Part shown: one piece after another, positions 16,039 through 26,729 of the stretch
Layout: each line of letters opens with the position of its first letter
Position numbering within the stretch: position 1 is the first letter of the stretch
NCBI RefSeq assembly: GCF_001570525.1
Contig: NZ_BBXC01000020.1
Span: 62,001-126,000 of the forward strand
Length of the DNA stretch: 64,000 nucleotides
From: Herbidospora sakaeratensis
GTDB lineage: Bacteria > Actinomycetota > Actinomycetes > Streptosporangiales > Streptosporangiaceae
Direction of reading: 5' to 3'
Notes under the pieces: model-generated
Databases searched by the model: none
The model's input: only the letters and a program-made list of their open reading frames with translations
What the model was told of the DNA's origin: nothing
Translations under genes and position numbers: made by a program

Positions 16039-16638
16039 ATGCGGATCATGTGGGGCACGACCGCGCTGGCCTGCTGCGCCGGCGCGGTCGACCTCTTCAC
16101 CTTCCTCGAACTGGGCGGCGCCTTCGCCGGCATCATCACGGGCAACGTGGTGACGGCGGCGTCGGGCAGGTGGATCGCCGCCCTGACGGCCGTGGCCGGG
16201 TTCGGCGCCGGCGCCTACGCCTGGGCGGTGACCTTCCGTTCGAGGCGCACGCCGGGCCTGGTCGCGGAGCTGGTCCTGCTGGTCGTCGTGGCGATCGGCT
16301 GGATCGGCACCGGCACCCACCCCGACCTGTCGGGCCGGCTGGTCCTGCTGGCCCTGGCGGGCATCGCGATGGGCGGCCAGAGCGCGATGATGCTGGGCCT
16401 GCACCCGAACACGACGTACATGACCGGCGTGCTGACCACCTCCCTCCACGACCTGGCGACCGGCCGGAGGGACCCGTTCGTGACGGCCCTCCGGCAGATC
16501 GGCGCGCTGGCCGTCGGGGCGGCGTCGACGGCCATGCTGCTGACGGTCAGCCGGCCGTTCGCCCCGGTGCTCGCGGTCCTCCTCTTGATCGCCGCGATCT
16601 TCCTGCTTCCGGTAGAAATACGAAATGGCCGTCATTGA
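16039..16638 (+). CDS. DUF1275 (YoaK-type) membrane protein
   Basis: A 199-residue protein with about six membrane helices. It fits the DUF1275 pattern: an early GAVDLFTFLELGGAFAGIITGNVV segment with the conserved TGN, and a later MGGQSAMM...TTYMTGVLT segment. The family is widespread but of unknown function. It follows the chitinase by 17 nt and may be cotranscribed. It overlaps the next gene by 14 nt. Confidence 0.75.
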   Translation: MRIMWGTTALACCAGAVDLFTFLELGGAFAGIITGNVVTAASGRWIAALTAVAGFGAGAYAWAVTFRSRRTPGLVAELVLLVVVAIGWIGTGTHPDLSGRLVLLALAGIAMGGQSAMMLGLHPNTTYMTGVLTTSLHDLATGRRDPFVTALRQIGALAVGAASTAMLLTVSRPFAPVLAVLLLIAAIFLLPVEIRNGRH

Positions 16639-16975
16639 TGTGACCAACAGCTCCGACGACTGGCTCGCCTGCTGGCTTGAGCCGCTGGGCGAGGACCGCT
16701 GGATGAGACCCCGCGAGACCTTCCGGTTCCGGAACAGCTATGCCGGAGACGAGCCCGCCTTCATCGTCGTCTACGAGAAGGACTCGGACGGGATCAACCA
16801 CATCGCCGTCTGGATCGAGAACGGTGACATCTACGCCGAGGTGACCACAACCGACGGCACCGTCGTCGATTGTGGCCACCAGCGGGCCGAGGCGCAGGAG
16901 TCCAGCGGTGTGGCCCGGCGCCTCATCGCGGAGGTCAGCGAGCTGTCAGGGCATACCCCGCCGGTCTCGTCGTGA
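16625..16975 (+). CDS. conserved hypothetical small acidic protein
   Basis: A 116-residue acidic soluble protein ([23 protein letters not shown]...), rich in Asp/Glu and aromatic residues. No family is recognised. Its ATG at 16625 lies inside the end of the DUF1275 gene, and its end overlaps the convergent EF-G paralogue by 41 bp. Confidence 0.55.
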   Translation: MAVIDVTNSSDDWLACWLEPLGEDRWMRPRETFRFRNSYAGDEPAFIVVYEKDSDGINHIAVWIENGDIYAEVTTTDGTVVDCGHQRAEAQESSGVARRLIAEVSELSGHTPPVSS

Positions 16976-18725
16976 AGGCTCCCCGGCCCTGGGTGCGGCT
17001 GCGGAGCCGGGTCGCGTAGCCGAAGACCTCGGCCAGGGGGACCATCGCCGTGATGACGACCGTGCCCGGTCTGGCCTCCGTCCCGGAGACCTGGCCCTTT
17101 CTCGCGGCCAGGTCGCCGAGCACGCCGCCCGCCAGGTCGTCGGGGACCGTCACCGTCACCTCCGTCACGGGTTCGAGGACGGCCATCCGGCAGGAGCGCA
17201 GCGCCTCGCGCAGGGCGAGGCGGCCGGCGGTGCGGAAGGCCAGTTCCGAGGAGTCCTTCACGTGGGTGGCGCCGTCGGTCAGGGTCACCCGCAGGCCCAT
17301 GACCGGGTGCCCGCCGAGGGGTCCTTCGGCCAGGGCGTCGCGGCACCCCTGTTCGACCGCCTTCACGTACTCCTTCGGCACCCGGCCGCCGACGACCGTG
17401 CTCGCGAACACGAACGGCTCGTCGCACGGTTCGACGTCGAGGCGGACGTGGGCGTACTGGCCGGCGCCGCCGTCCTGTTTGACGTGCCGGTAGAGGACGC
17501 CGGTCACGCCCGTCACGACGGTCTCCCGCAGCGCGACCTGCGGGGCGCCGACGCGGATGGTGAGGCCGCGGTCGCGGCGGATCTTCTCCACGGCCACCTC
17601 CAAGTGGAGTTCTCCCAGGCCGGACAGGATGGTCTGGCCGGTCTCCGGGTCGGTTCGTACACGAATGGATGGGTCTTCGTCGGCCAGGCGGGCCAGCGCG
17701 ACGGCGAGCTTCTGGTGTTCGGCCCCGGTCGCGGCCTCCACCGCGACCGAGACGACCGGTTCGGTCGTCGACGGGGGCTCCAGCACGAGCGGCGCGGCCG
17801 GGTCGGTCAGCGTCGCGCCCGTCCGCACCGATTTGGGTCCGGTGACGGCCACGATGTCGCCCGCCTCGGCACGGTCGAGGTCGCTGTGCCGGTCGGCCTG
17901 GATGCGCAGGATGCGCGACACCCGCTCGGTCCTCCCGGTCGTCGTGTCGAGGACGGTGTCGCCCTTGCGCAACGTGCCGGAGTAGACGCGCAGGAGCGCC
18001 ATCCGTTCGGCCACCTTGAACACCAGCCCGGCGAACGGACGGTCGTCGACACGCGGTTCCGGCAGGTAGGCCACCACGGCGTCGAGCAGTTCCTCGATGC
18101 CCTGGTTGCGGTAGGCCGACCCGCTCAGCACCACGACCACCTCGTTCCTGGCCGTCAGTTCCCGCAGCGCCCGCTGCAACGTCGCCGGGGACACGTCGGG
18201 ATACTCCTCCAGCACGTCCGGATGCAGCTCGGCGACCTGATCGACCAGGTCGGGGCTGCCGAGAACGAGCGGCCTCGGATGCAGCCGCCGCCGGATCGCC
18301 TCGACGGTCGCGCCGAGGTCGGCCCCGGGCCGGTCCATCTTGTTGACGAACACGATCCGCGGCACGCCATGGCGATCGGCCCGCCGCCAGACCGCCTCGC
18401 TCTGCGGCTCGACGCCCGCCACGGCGTCGAACACCGCGACCGCCCCGTCGAGCACCCGCAACGACCGCTCGACCTCGTCGGAGAAGTCGACGTGCCCGGG
18501 GGTGTCGATCAGGTTGATCTGCGCGCCCTGCCAGTGACAGGTCACCGCCGCCGCGAAGATCGTGATCCCACGATCCCGCTCCTGCGAGTCGAAATCCGTG
18601 ACGGTGGTGCCATGGTGCACTTCACCCTGCTTGTACGTCGCCCCGGTCGCGAACAGGATGCGCTCGGTGACGGTGGTCTTGCCGGCGTCGACGTGGGCGA
18701 GGATGCCGATGTTACGAAGGGTCAT
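16935..18725 (-). CDS. EF-G paralogue / TetM-like ribosomal GTPase
   Basis: A 596-residue translational GTPase, about 100 residues shorter than housekeeping EF-G, with the loss mainly between the G domain and domain II. G1 AHVDAGKTT (10-18), G2 RGIT (52-55), G3 DTPGH (74-78) and G4 NKMD (128-131) are intact. Domain IV keeps the EF-G-like GGAGQYAHV element. It could be a ribosome-protection factor of the Tet(M)/Otr(A) type or a specialised EF-G. The ATG at 18725 follows AAAGAGAA. A 34-codon leader peptide and a WhiB7-like promoter upstream fit antibiotic-induced expression. Confidence 0.8.
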   Translation of the reverse strand: MTLRNIGILAHVDAGKTTVTERILFATGATYKQGEVHHGTTVTDFDSQERDRGITIFAAAVTCHWQGAQINLIDTPGHVDFSDEVERSLRVLDGAVAVFDAVAGVEPQSEAVWRRADRHGVPRIVFVNKMDRPGADLGATVEAIRRRLHPRPLVLGSPDLVDQVAELHPDVLEEYPDVSPATLQRALRELTARNEVVVVLSGSAYRNQGIEELLDAVVAYLPEPRVDDRPFAGLVFKVAERMALLRVYSGTLRKGDTVLDTTTGRTERVSRILRIQADRHSDLDRAEAGDIVAVTGPKSVRTGATLTDPAAPLVLEPPSTTEPVVSVAVEAATGAEHQKLAVALARLADEDPSIRVRTDPETGQTILSGLGELHLEVAVEKIRRDRGLTIRVGAPQVALRETVVTGVTGVLYRHVKQDGGAGQYAHVRLDVEPCDEPFVFASTVVGGRVPKEYVKAVEQGCRDALAEGPLGGHPVMGLRVTLTDGATHVKDSSELAFRTAGRLALREALRSCRMAVLEPVTEVTVTVPDDLAGGVLGDLAARKGQVSGTEARPGTVVITAMVPLAEVFGYATRLRSRTQGRGAFTTRPAGYALTAR

Positions 18726-18778
18726 GGCCGTTTCTCTTTCGAGAGGTGAATCCGGAAAGGACGGCGCGATGAAGCCCT

Positions 18779-18883
18779 CTACGAGAAGAAGGCCAGCCGG
18801 AATCGGGCGCGCAGCCGAAGCCGGGCCCCGGAAGACACGCGGATCACCTGGAAGGTACGGAGGGGCACGGCGGCGTACCGCAT
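18779..18883 (-). CDS. 34-residue leader peptide upstream of the EF-G paralogue
   Basis: An ATG at 18883 with a very strong GGGAGGGG ribosome site 5-7 nt upstream opens a 34-codon frame ([18 protein letters not shown]..., ending FRLAFFS), stop at 18781-18779. It is Arg-rich and ends 53 nt before the GTPase ATG. AGAGG at its stop can pair with CCTCT near the GTPase start, and CTCT-CGAA-AGAG can hide the GTPase ribosome site, so stalling could switch structures. This is the usual arrangement for drug-inducible ribosome-resistance genes. Confidence 0.65.
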   Translation of the reverse strand: MRYAAVPLRTFQVIRVSSGARLRLRARFRLAFFS

Positions 18884-18921
18884 GACGTCCCCTCCCTTTG
18901 ATCGGCCTGGCTGGCAGGGCG

Positions 18922-18960
18922 ACGGTAGCAAAGAGGGCGAACCGCCGGAAAGCGATTTAT
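18922..18960 (-). promoter_or_regulatory. possible WhiB7-type promoter
   Basis: On the minus strand: AT-rich ATAAAT (18955-18960), 3 nt, TTTCCG as -35 (18946-18951), 18 nt, TACCGT as -10 (18922-18927). An AT-rich block 3 bp upstream of the -35 is the published WhiB7 pattern. The block overlaps the stop codon of the upstream regulator gene. Confidence 0.45.
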
Positions 18961-19622
18961 GTGGCCCAGCGGTAGCGGTGTTCCGGGCGGCCCGCCGTGC
19001 CGTACCTCGGGCGGAGTTCGACCTGGCCCGTGGCGCACAGGTACTCCAGGTAGCGCCGGGCGCTCACCCGCGACAACCCCGTCGCCGCGGCCGTCTCCGC
19101 CGCCGACAGGTCGCCGCCGTTGGTGCGGAGGGCGTCGGCGACCAGGGCGCACGTGGTGGTCGACAGGCCCTTGGGGAGGACCGTGCGGGTCGTGCCGCCC
19201 AACAGGCGGTCGATGTCGTCCTGGGCCGCCGGGCCGGCCATGGCCAGGCGGCGGCGCGTCTGGGCGTACTGGTCGAGGCGTTCGGTCAGTTCTGCCGCGG
19301 TGAAGGGTTTGACCAGGTAGTTGACCACGCCGGCGCGCAACGCGGCCCGGACGGTGTCCATGTCGTTGGCCGCGGTGATCATCAGAACATCGACGGGGTG
19401 GGCGAGGCCGCGCAGGTGGTGGAGGACGTCCAGGCCCGACATGTCGGCCATGTAGACGTCGAGCAGGACCAGGTCGGGGCGCAGGTCCTCGACCGCCGTG
19501 ATGGCCGCGCGGCCGCCGTGGGCGGTGCCGACGACGGAGAAGCCGGAGACCCGGCCGACGTAGCCCACGTGGATGCGGGCCACCATGAAGTCGTCGTCGA
19601 CGACGAGAACCTTGATCATCAT
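18957..19622 (-). CDS. CitB/DcuR-type response regulator
   Basis: A 221-residue regulator. The receiver domain has VDDDF near the N-terminus, the phosphoacceptor Asp in LVLLDVYMADMSG (about 57) and Lys in LVKPFTAAEL. The C-terminal HTH is the CitB/DpiA kind (GDLSAAETAAATGLSRVSARRYLEYL). These regulators control citrate or C4-dicarboxylate use. Its ATG overlaps the kinase stop (ATGA), and the pair is divergent from tctCBA. Confidence 0.85.
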   Translation of the reverse strand: MMIKVLVVDDDFMVARIHVGYVGRVSGFSVVGTAHGGRAAITAVEDLRPDLVLLDVYMADMSGLDVLHHLRGLAHPVDVLMITAANDMDTVRAALRAGVVNYLVKPFTAAELTERLDQYAQTRRRLAMAGPAAQDDIDRLLGGTTRTVLPKGLSTTTCALVADALRTNGGDLSAAETAAATGLSRVSARRYLEYLCATGQVELRPRYGTAGRPEHRYRWAT

Positions 19623-21238
19623 GACCGCCTCGGCAGGAGCGCGGTGAAGACGGCGCCGCGCTCGTTGTGCACCTTCACCCAGCCGCCGCGTCGTAGGCAG
19701 GCCTGTCTCGTCAGTGCCAGGCCCAGGCCGCGCGGGCCCGACTGGGCCGCCTTGGTGGTGAAGCCCTCCCTGAAGACCTCTTCGGCCAGGTCGGCCGCTA
19801 TGCCGGGGCCGTCGTCGCTGACCCTGACGTGCAGGCCCTCGTCCGAGGTGCGGACGCAGACCTCCACGGTCCCGCCCCGGCCGTCGAGGGCGTCGAGCGC
19901 GTTGGCGACCAGGTTGCCGACGACGAGGACGGCGTCGTGGGGGTCGCCCAGGGCGCCCTCTTCGACGTGGGCGTCGTCGGCCAGGCGCAGGGCCGCGCCG
20001 CGTTCGGCCGCCTGGGCCGACTTGGCCAGCAGCAGGGCCGCCAGCGTCGGGTCCTTCACCTGTTCGCGCAGGTCGGTGGCGTACTGGCCGCCGACCGATT
20101 CGGTGATGTAGCGGACGGCCATCTCCTGTTCGCCCAGCTCCAGCAGCCCCACCACGGTGTGCATGCGGTTGGCGAACTCGTGGGCCTGGGCGCGCAGCAG
20201 GTCGGTGGTGTTGCTGGCCTCGTCCAGCTGATGGGAGAGGTGGATCAGCTCGGTGCGGTCGCGCAACGTCACCACCCAGCCGCGGTGCTGGCCGCGCACC
20301 TCGACCGGGGTGCGGTTGAGCACGAGGGTGCGGCCGTGGCGCAACACGATCCGGTCGTCGCCGACGTCGTCGCCGGCCATGACGTCGCGGAGGCGGTCGT
20401 TCGACGGGAGGTCGTCGAGGGAGCCGCCCACGTCGCCGAGGAGCTCCTGGGCGGCGTCGTTGATCAGGGTCATCCGGCCGTCGAGGTCGAGGGCGACCAC
20501 GCCCTCCTTCACTCCGTGCAGCACGCCTTCGCGCTGTTCGAGCAGGCCGGCGATCTCCTTGGGCTCCAGGCCGAAGGTCTGGCGGCGCACCCGCTGGGTG
20601 ATGAACGCCGCCGCGGCCGAGCCCAGGACGAGCACGCCGAAGACCGTCCAGATGAGCGGCGGGAGGGCGTCGCCCAGTTCGGCGGCGACCGTCTGCTCCA
20701 GTATCCCGACGCTGGCCAGGCCGATGACGCGGCCGTCGAGGCCGAAGATCGGGGCCTTGCCGCGCACCGAGGTGCCGAGGGTGCCGGTCTGGACGCCGGT
20801 CCACTCCTCGCCCGTGGTCATCACCTCGGTGCCGTCGGTCGACAACTTCTGGCCGATCAGGGCGGCGTTCGGGTGGGCGTAGCGGATCTCGTCGCGGTTG
20901 GCGATGACGACGTAGTCGGCACCGGTGGCCTTCTGCACGCTCAACGCGATCGGCTGCAGCGTCTGCTCCGGGTGGGGGTCGTCGAACGCCTCCCGGACCC
21001 CGGGCAGCCCGGCGACCGACTCGGCGATGGCCAGGGCCCGCTGCTCGTGCTGCTCGTTGAGCTGGCGGCGGGTGTGGCCGACCCAGACGGTCGCGGTGCC
21101 GACGACCGTGAGCAGCACGATCACCATCTGCAAGACGAAGAGCTGGGTGCCCAATGAAGCGAGATGCGGACGGCCGAAGGCCGGCCGTACCTCGCGTCGT
21201 GAATCTGCCCGGGTGAAGGCGTTGAGCAGCCGTTTCAC
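19619..21238 (-). CDS. CitA/DcuS-type sensor histidine kinase
   Basis: A 539-residue kinase. A first membrane helix (about 30-52), an extracytoplasmic PASC-like sensor (about 55-185, with ATGADYVVIANRDEIRYAHP), a second helix (about 190-215), a cytoplasmic PAS domain (about 225-310), the phosphoacceptor LRAQAHEFANRMHTVVGLLELG and an HATPase domain with NALDAL and GPRGLGLAL. The GTG at 21238 is chosen because a TATAGT -10 lies 6 nt upstream, giving a leaderless start. It probably senses citrate-like acids and controls the divergent transporter. Confidence 0.85.
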   Translation of the reverse strand: MKRLLNAFTRADSRREVRPAFGRPHLASLGTQLFVLQMVIVLLTVVGTATVWVGHTRRQLNEQHEQRALAIAESVAGLPGVREAFDDPHPEQTLQPIALSVQKATGADYVVIANRDEIRYAHPNAALIGQKLSTDGTEVMTTGEEWTGVQTGTLGTSVRGKAPIFGLDGRVIGLASVGILEQTVAAELGDALPPLIWTVFGVLVLGSAAAAFITQRVRRQTFGLEPKEIAGLLEQREGVLHGVKEGVVALDLDGRMTLINDAAQELLGDVGGSLDDLPSNDRLRDVMAGDDVGDDRIVLRHGRTLVLNRTPVEVRGQHRGWVVTLRDRTELIHLSHQLDEASNTTDLLRAQAHEFANRMHTVVGLLELGEQEMAVRYITESVGGQYATDLREQVKDPTLAALLLAKSAQAAERGAALRLADDAHVEEGALGDPHDAVLVVGNLVANALDALDGRGGTVEVCVRTSDEGLHVRVSDDGPGIAADLAEEVFREGFTTKAAQSGPRGLGLALTRQACLRRGGWVKVHNERGAVFTALLPRRS

Positions 21239-21244
21239 GCGTTC

Positions 21245-21250
21245 ACTATA
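21245..21250 (-). promoter_or_regulatory. -10 box for leaderless kinase start
   Basis: TATAGT on the minus strand, 6 nt before the GTG at 21238. No ribosome site precedes that GTG. No convincing -35 is visible, which suggests an activator. Confidence 0.45.
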
Positions 21251-21379
21251 GGAGCCGCGCCGAATTCCCGGCTGTGACCAATACGACCTATATGACGTCA
21301 ATCACATAAAGGATCGACGGATCGTGCGGGTTCGCTCAGCATCCTCACCACGTTCAGGTAGACGGTGTAGGAGTCGGCA

Positions 21380-22342
21380 ATGCGACTGAAACTGATATTG
21401 GCGGCGGCTCTGCTCACCGCCGCCACGGCATGTGGGGCGGGGTCGTCCGGTGGCGGGACGTCGGCTCTCAAGATCATGGCGCCGGCCGCGCCGGGCGGCG
21501 GGTGGGACACCACGTCCCGGACCGCCGAGCAGGCCTTCAAGTCGGCCGACCCGAACCTCAAGGTCGAGGTCTACAACGTGCCCGGCGCCGGCGGCACGAT
21601 CGGCCTCACCCAGCTCGTCGGGGAGAAGGGCAACGGCAACCTCCTCATGACGATGGGCCTGGTCATGGTGGGCGCCATCGAGCAGAACAAGTCCCAGGTC
21701 ACGCTGGCCGAGACGACGCCGATCGCCAAGCTGACCGAGGAGTACGAGATCGTCGTCGTCCCGGCGAACTCGCCCCTCCAGAACCTCCAGGACCTCGCCG
21801 CCGCCTGGAAGACCGACCCCGCCAAGGTAGCCGTGGCCGGCGGTTCGGCCGGCGGCACCGACCACATCCTGGCCGGGCTGATGGCCAAGGCCGCCGGGGT
21901 CGACCCCAAGCTCGTCAACTACATCGCCCACTCGGGCGGCGGCGAGGCGCTGAACTCGCTGCTCGGCGGCAAGGTCGCGATCGGCATCTCGGGCATCGGC
22001 GAGTTCGCCGAGCACGTGAAGTCGGGCAAGCTGCGCGCCCTGGGCGTCTCGTCCCCCGCGCGGCTCGACAACATCGACGCGCCGACGCTGAAGGAGGGCG
22101 GGCTCGACGTCGAACTCGCCAACTGGCGCGGGTTCGTGGCCCCGGGCGGGCTCGACGACGCCGCCAAGCAGTCGCTCACCGACCTGGTCACCAAGATGCA
22201 CGACTCGGCGGCGTGGAAGGACGCGGTGGCCAAGAACGGCTGGATCGACGTCTTCCAGACCGGGCAGCCGTTTGCCGACTACCTGGCGGCCGAGGAGACC
22301 CGGGTGAAGGGCATCATCGCCGAGATGGGACTCGTGTCCTGA
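21380..22342 (+). CDS. tctC: TctC-type tricarboxylate-binding lipoprotein
   Basis: A 320-residue extracytoplasmic solute receptor. The lipoprotein signal ends at the lipobox TACG (Cys about 18). The TctC/Bug pattern is clear: PAAPGGGWDTTSR, VYNVPGAGGTIGL and GGSAGGTDH. It should bind citrate or a related acid and pass it to TctAB. A TAGGAG ribosome site precedes the ATG. It is the first gene of tctCBA, divergent from the two-component system. Confidence 0.9.
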   Translation: MRLKLILAAALLTAATACGAGSSGGGTSALKIMAPAAPGGGWDTTSRTAEQAFKSADPNLKVEVYNVPGAGGTIGLTQLVGEKGNGNLLMTMGLVMVGAIEQNKSQVTLAETTPIAKLTEEYEIVVVPANSPLQNLQDLAAAWKTDPAKVAVAGGSAGGTDHILAGLMAKAAGVDPKLVNYIAHSGGGEALNSLLGGKVAIGISGIGEFAEHVKSGKLRALGVSSPARLDNIDAPTLKEGGLDVELANWRGFVAPGGLDDAAKQSLTDLVTKMHDSAAWKDAVAKNGWIDVFQTGQPFADYLAAEETRVKGIIAEMGLVS

Positions 22343-22824
22343 TGCGGTGGAAGAACCCGGAACTGCTGCTCGCGGGGGCCGTGCTGGCCCTCGGCGTGTT
22401 CGTCATCGTCGGCACCGCCGACGTGACGGCGGCGGCCTCGACGCTCGGGCTGGGACCGCGGTTCTTCCCGATCATCGTCGGTTCCGCCATGATCGCGACC
22501 GGCCTGTTCTACGTCGTCGACGTGCTGCGCGGCGGTCAGGGCGACCCGGAAGAGAGCGAGGACGTCGACCCGTCGGCGACCTCCGACAAGAAGTCGGTCG
22601 CCCTGATCAGCGTGATCTTCCTGGCCTTCGCCGTGTCGGTCGACCTGCTGGGCTGGATCATCGCGGGCGCGTTGTTGTTCTTCGGGGTGTCGTGGGTGCT
22701 CGGGGCCGAGAACCGGCTCCGGGCCGGGGCGCTGGCGATCGTGCTGGCCGTGGCGTCCTACCTGGCCTTCGTGAAGGGCCTGGGCGTCACGTTGCCCGGC
22801 GGGCCGCTGGAGGGGCTGATCTGA
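22342..22824 (+). CDS. tctB: TctB small membrane subunit of the tricarboxylate transporter
   Basis: A 160-residue protein with four membrane helices split by a charged cytoplasmic loop (about 66-88), as in the TctB/DUF1468 family. [12 protein letters not shown] is typical. Its ATG shares one base with the tctC stop, and tctA follows after 1 nt, so the three genes are translated together. Confidence 0.85.
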   Translation: MRWKNPELLLAGAVLALGVFVIVGTADVTAAASTLGLGPRFFPIIVGSAMIATGLFYVVDVLRGGQGDPEESEDVDPSATSDKKSVALISVIFLAFAVSVDLLGWIIAGALLFFGVSWVLGAENRLRAGALAIVLAVASYLAFVKGLGVTLPGGPLEGLI

Positions 22825-22825
22825 G

Positions 22826-24303
<1,478 letters not shown>

Positions 24304-24325
<22 letters not shown>

Positions 24326-25230
24326 CAGGCGCCGAAACCCTCGGCCCTGGCCACGATGCGGCCGTCCGCGACCCGGACGGCCGTCTCCGTCGTGTCCCTT
24401 TCGGCCGGCCCGTAGCGCACCCGCAACGACGGCGCCGCCCGGAGGGGTTCCAGGCAGTTCAACGTGTCGCCGATGACGAGTTCGGCCAGTGACGCCAGCT
24501 CGTCGTCGGCCGCCACGATGAGGGTCACGTCGTCCGGCGTGGCCCTCATCGCCTCTTCGACGGCCGACACGCGGTGGGGCGACAAGGTGACCACGACGCC
24601 CTCGGGCAGGTCGCCGGCCGGTTCGTCGACCACGTCGACCGTCGCCGCGAACGCCAGGTGGGGCGGCGGCCAGGAGTCGTCGAGGTCGAGGGCGGCGAGG
24701 TGTTCGCAGGCGCGGACCACGTCGAACAGGTCGGCGAAGCCGCTGAACTGGCCCGCGCCGTGGAGGATCGTGAGGGCCTGCTCCGCGACGCGGACCTGCC
24801 GGCCGGCGGCGGGGTCGAGGCGTTCGAGGGTCATCCCGAGCAGGATCGCGCTCAGCTTCACGAGCTGGGCGAACGGCTTGCGGGTGGCCTCGTCGGCCAT
24901 GACCTCGGGCAGCAGGTCGCGGCCCAGCCAGGGCTCGGAGCTGATCGGCACGCCCGCCAGCCAGGCGCGGGCGAACCCGTGGAGGGCCTCGGCCCGGGTG
25001 GTCGCGGGGGCGGCCGTGACGACGGGACGCCCGGCGGCCAGGACCGCGAAGTAGAGCGCCCGTTTGCCGGGGAAGTTGGAGTAGACCGCGCCCCGGGTGA
25101 GCTCGGCCCGCTCGGCGATGTTGTCGATCTTCGCGTCGCGGAAGCCGTACTGGAGGAATTCGGCGCGCGCGGCGGCGAGCACCTTCTCGCGGGTGAGCCG
25201 TTGGTGCTCCACACGGGACAACCGGGCCAT
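24304..25230 (-). CDS. TetR-family regulator with long C-terminal domain
   Basis: A 308-residue regulator, longer than the usual 190-220. The N-terminal HTH is clear ([37 protein letters not shown], about 25-61). An all-helical effector domain follows to about 190, then a roughly 110-residue extension of unknown fold. The ATG at 25230 has GGAGG about 5 nt upstream. It is divergent from a P450 gene with a CAGATG-N7-CATCTG repeat between, so it may control the P450. Confidence 0.8.
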
Positions 25231-25279
25231 TTCGCCTCCGCCTTGCCGGATCGACAGCAGCCAGGATAGCGTCGCCATC

Positions 25280-25298
25280 CAGATGTTCTCATCATCTG
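25280..25298. promoter_or_regulatory. inverted repeat between TetR and P450 genes
   Basis: CAGATG-N7-CATCTG, a perfect 6-bp inverted repeat 17 nt upstream of the P450 start and 50 nt upstream of the TetR start. It is a candidate operator for the adjacent TetR protein. Confidence 0.5.
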
Positions 25299-25314
25299 AA
25301 TGTTCGGAGTATGC

Positions 25315-26445
25315 ATGTATGAGATCGACCTCGCCGCCACCATGGGCGACCCCTTCGGCGTCTACGGCCAGGCCAGGGAGGCGGGCCCGCTCGCGGTCCT
25401 GCGCATGCCCGGCGCGCCGGAGTGGATGGTGGTCACGCGCTACGACGACATCCGCGCGGCGCTCACCGATCCGCGGCTGGAGATCCGGTCGGACAGCTTC
25501 ATGCGTCCCGAGGTGCCCGACGACTGCCTGCCGTACATGCGGACCATGAGCGAGATGAACGGCCCCGAGCACGCCCGCCTGCGCAGGGCCGCCACCCCGG
25601 CCTTCACCCCGCGCCGGGCCGAGGCGTTCCGCGCCCGGATCACCACGATCGTCGCCCGCCTGCTCGACCCGCTCGACGGCGAGACCGACCTGATCCCCGC
25701 CTTCACCCGCCCGCTGCCCATGGACGTCATCTGCACCCTCGTCGGCATCCCCGACGACGACCGCGAACAGTGGCGCGCCTACGGCCGGGTGGTCGACACG
25801 CCCGGCGGCCCCGGCTTCGCGGCGGCGATCCCGGGCATCATGGCCGGCGCGAAGGCGGCGGTGGCCCGGCGGCGCGCCGAACCGGGCGACGACCTGCTGT
25901 CGGACCTGGTGGCCTCCGAACTGACCGACCAGGAGCTCGTGACCCTGGTCTGGCACCTGATCCTGGCCGGTCAGACCCCCACGAACCTCATCGCCAACGC
26001 GGCGCTGGCCCTGCTCGCCCACCCCGGGCAGCTGGCCGTGCTGCGCGAGCGACCAGAGCTGATGCCGCGCGCGGTCGAGGAGCTGACGCGGTTCTGCGGC
26101 CCGACGTTGTTGTCGATCCCCCGCTACGCCCGCGAGCCCATGGAGTTGTGCGGCGTCGAGATCGCCGCCGGCACCCCGGTGACCTGCGCGCTGGCGGGCG
26201 GCAACCGCGACCCGAGGGCGTTCGACGCCCCCGACGACCTCGACGTCACCCGCGAGCGCGCCGCCCACCTGAGCTTCGCGCACGGCCCGCACTTCTGCGT
26301 CGGCGCGTCGATCGCCCGGGTGACCACCCAGGTCGCGCTGACCGAACTGCTCAAGCGCGACCTGGAACTGGCCGCCGACCCGGCGACCCTGCGCACACCC
26401 GACCCGGGCACCTACCGCCTGACCTCGTTGCCGGTCCGGCTCTAA
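25315..26445 (+). CDS. cytochrome P450, CYP105/107-like
   Basis: A 376-residue soluble bacterial P450. The heme ligand is Cys328 in FAHGPHFCVGAS. The K-helix EELTR and the PRYAREPME meander are present. The I-helix reads LAGQTPTNLI, one residue shorter than the usual AG-x-(D/E)-T-T-x-N and lacking the acid, so the proton-delivery pair is altered. ATG at 25315 has CGGAG 6 nt upstream. No ferredoxin is adjacent. Biosynthetic or detoxifying hydroxylation is possible. It overlaps the next convergent gene by 4 bp. Confidence 0.85.
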   Translation: MYEIDLAATMGDPFGVYGQAREAGPLAVLRMPGAPEWMVVTRYDDIRAALTDPRLEIRSDSFMRPEVPDDCLPYMRTMSEMNGPEHARLRRAATPAFTPRRAEAFRARITTIVARLLDPLDGETDLIPAFTRPLPMDVICTLVGIPDDDREQWRAYGRVVDTPGGPGFAAAIPGIMAGAKAAVARRRAEPGDDLLSDLVASELTDQELVTLVWHLILAGQTPTNLIANAALALLAHPGQLAVLRERPELMPRAVEELTRFCGPTLLSIPRYAREPMELCGVEIAAGTPVTCALAGGNRDPRAFDAPDDLDVTRERAAHLSFAHGPHFCVGASIARVTTQVALTELLKRDLELAADPATLRTPDPGTYRLTSLPVRL

Positions 26446-26729
26446 CGTTTGCGTTTGCCGCCGATCACGATGATCTTCTGCCGGCCGTCGGCGAAGTTCG
26501 AGGCGACCGAGGCGTTGACGCTGTTGGCCGACCCGTTCACGTTGGAGAAGTTGCCGCTGTTCACGCCGTTCTTGCGATTGCGGTAATTGCCGCTGTTGTA
26601 ACTGTTGCCGACGTTGGTGATGGCGCCGCGGTCCTTGGTGACGTTGGTGATGCCGGCCGACGCGATCGGCCCCGGGCCGCCGCCGGTCATCAGGGCCGGG
26701 ACGATGGCCAGCGTCGCGATGATCATCAT
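26442..26729 (-). CDS. Asn/Gly/Ser-rich small protein, second of a pair
   Basis: A 95-residue protein with a short hydrophobic N-terminus (MMIIATLAIVPALM), then an Asn-rich region with SGN and SN steps (NSYNSGNYRNRKNGVNSGNFSNVNG in two parts) and a basic tail KIIVIGGKRKR. It shares the NSGNFSNxNGS segment with the preceding gene, with which it overlaps by ATGA. No family recognised; export or membrane anchoring is likely. Confidence 0.55.
   Translation of the reverse strand: MMIIATLAIVPALMTGGGPGPIASAGITNVTKDRGAITNVGNSYNSGNYRNRKNGVNSGNFSNVNGSANSVNASVASNFADGRQKIIVIGGKRKR

Noticed and set aside
21273-21306. TGTGA...TCACA between the citrate-type kinase and tctC as a CRP site
   Set aside because: The half sites are 24 nt apart instead of 6.
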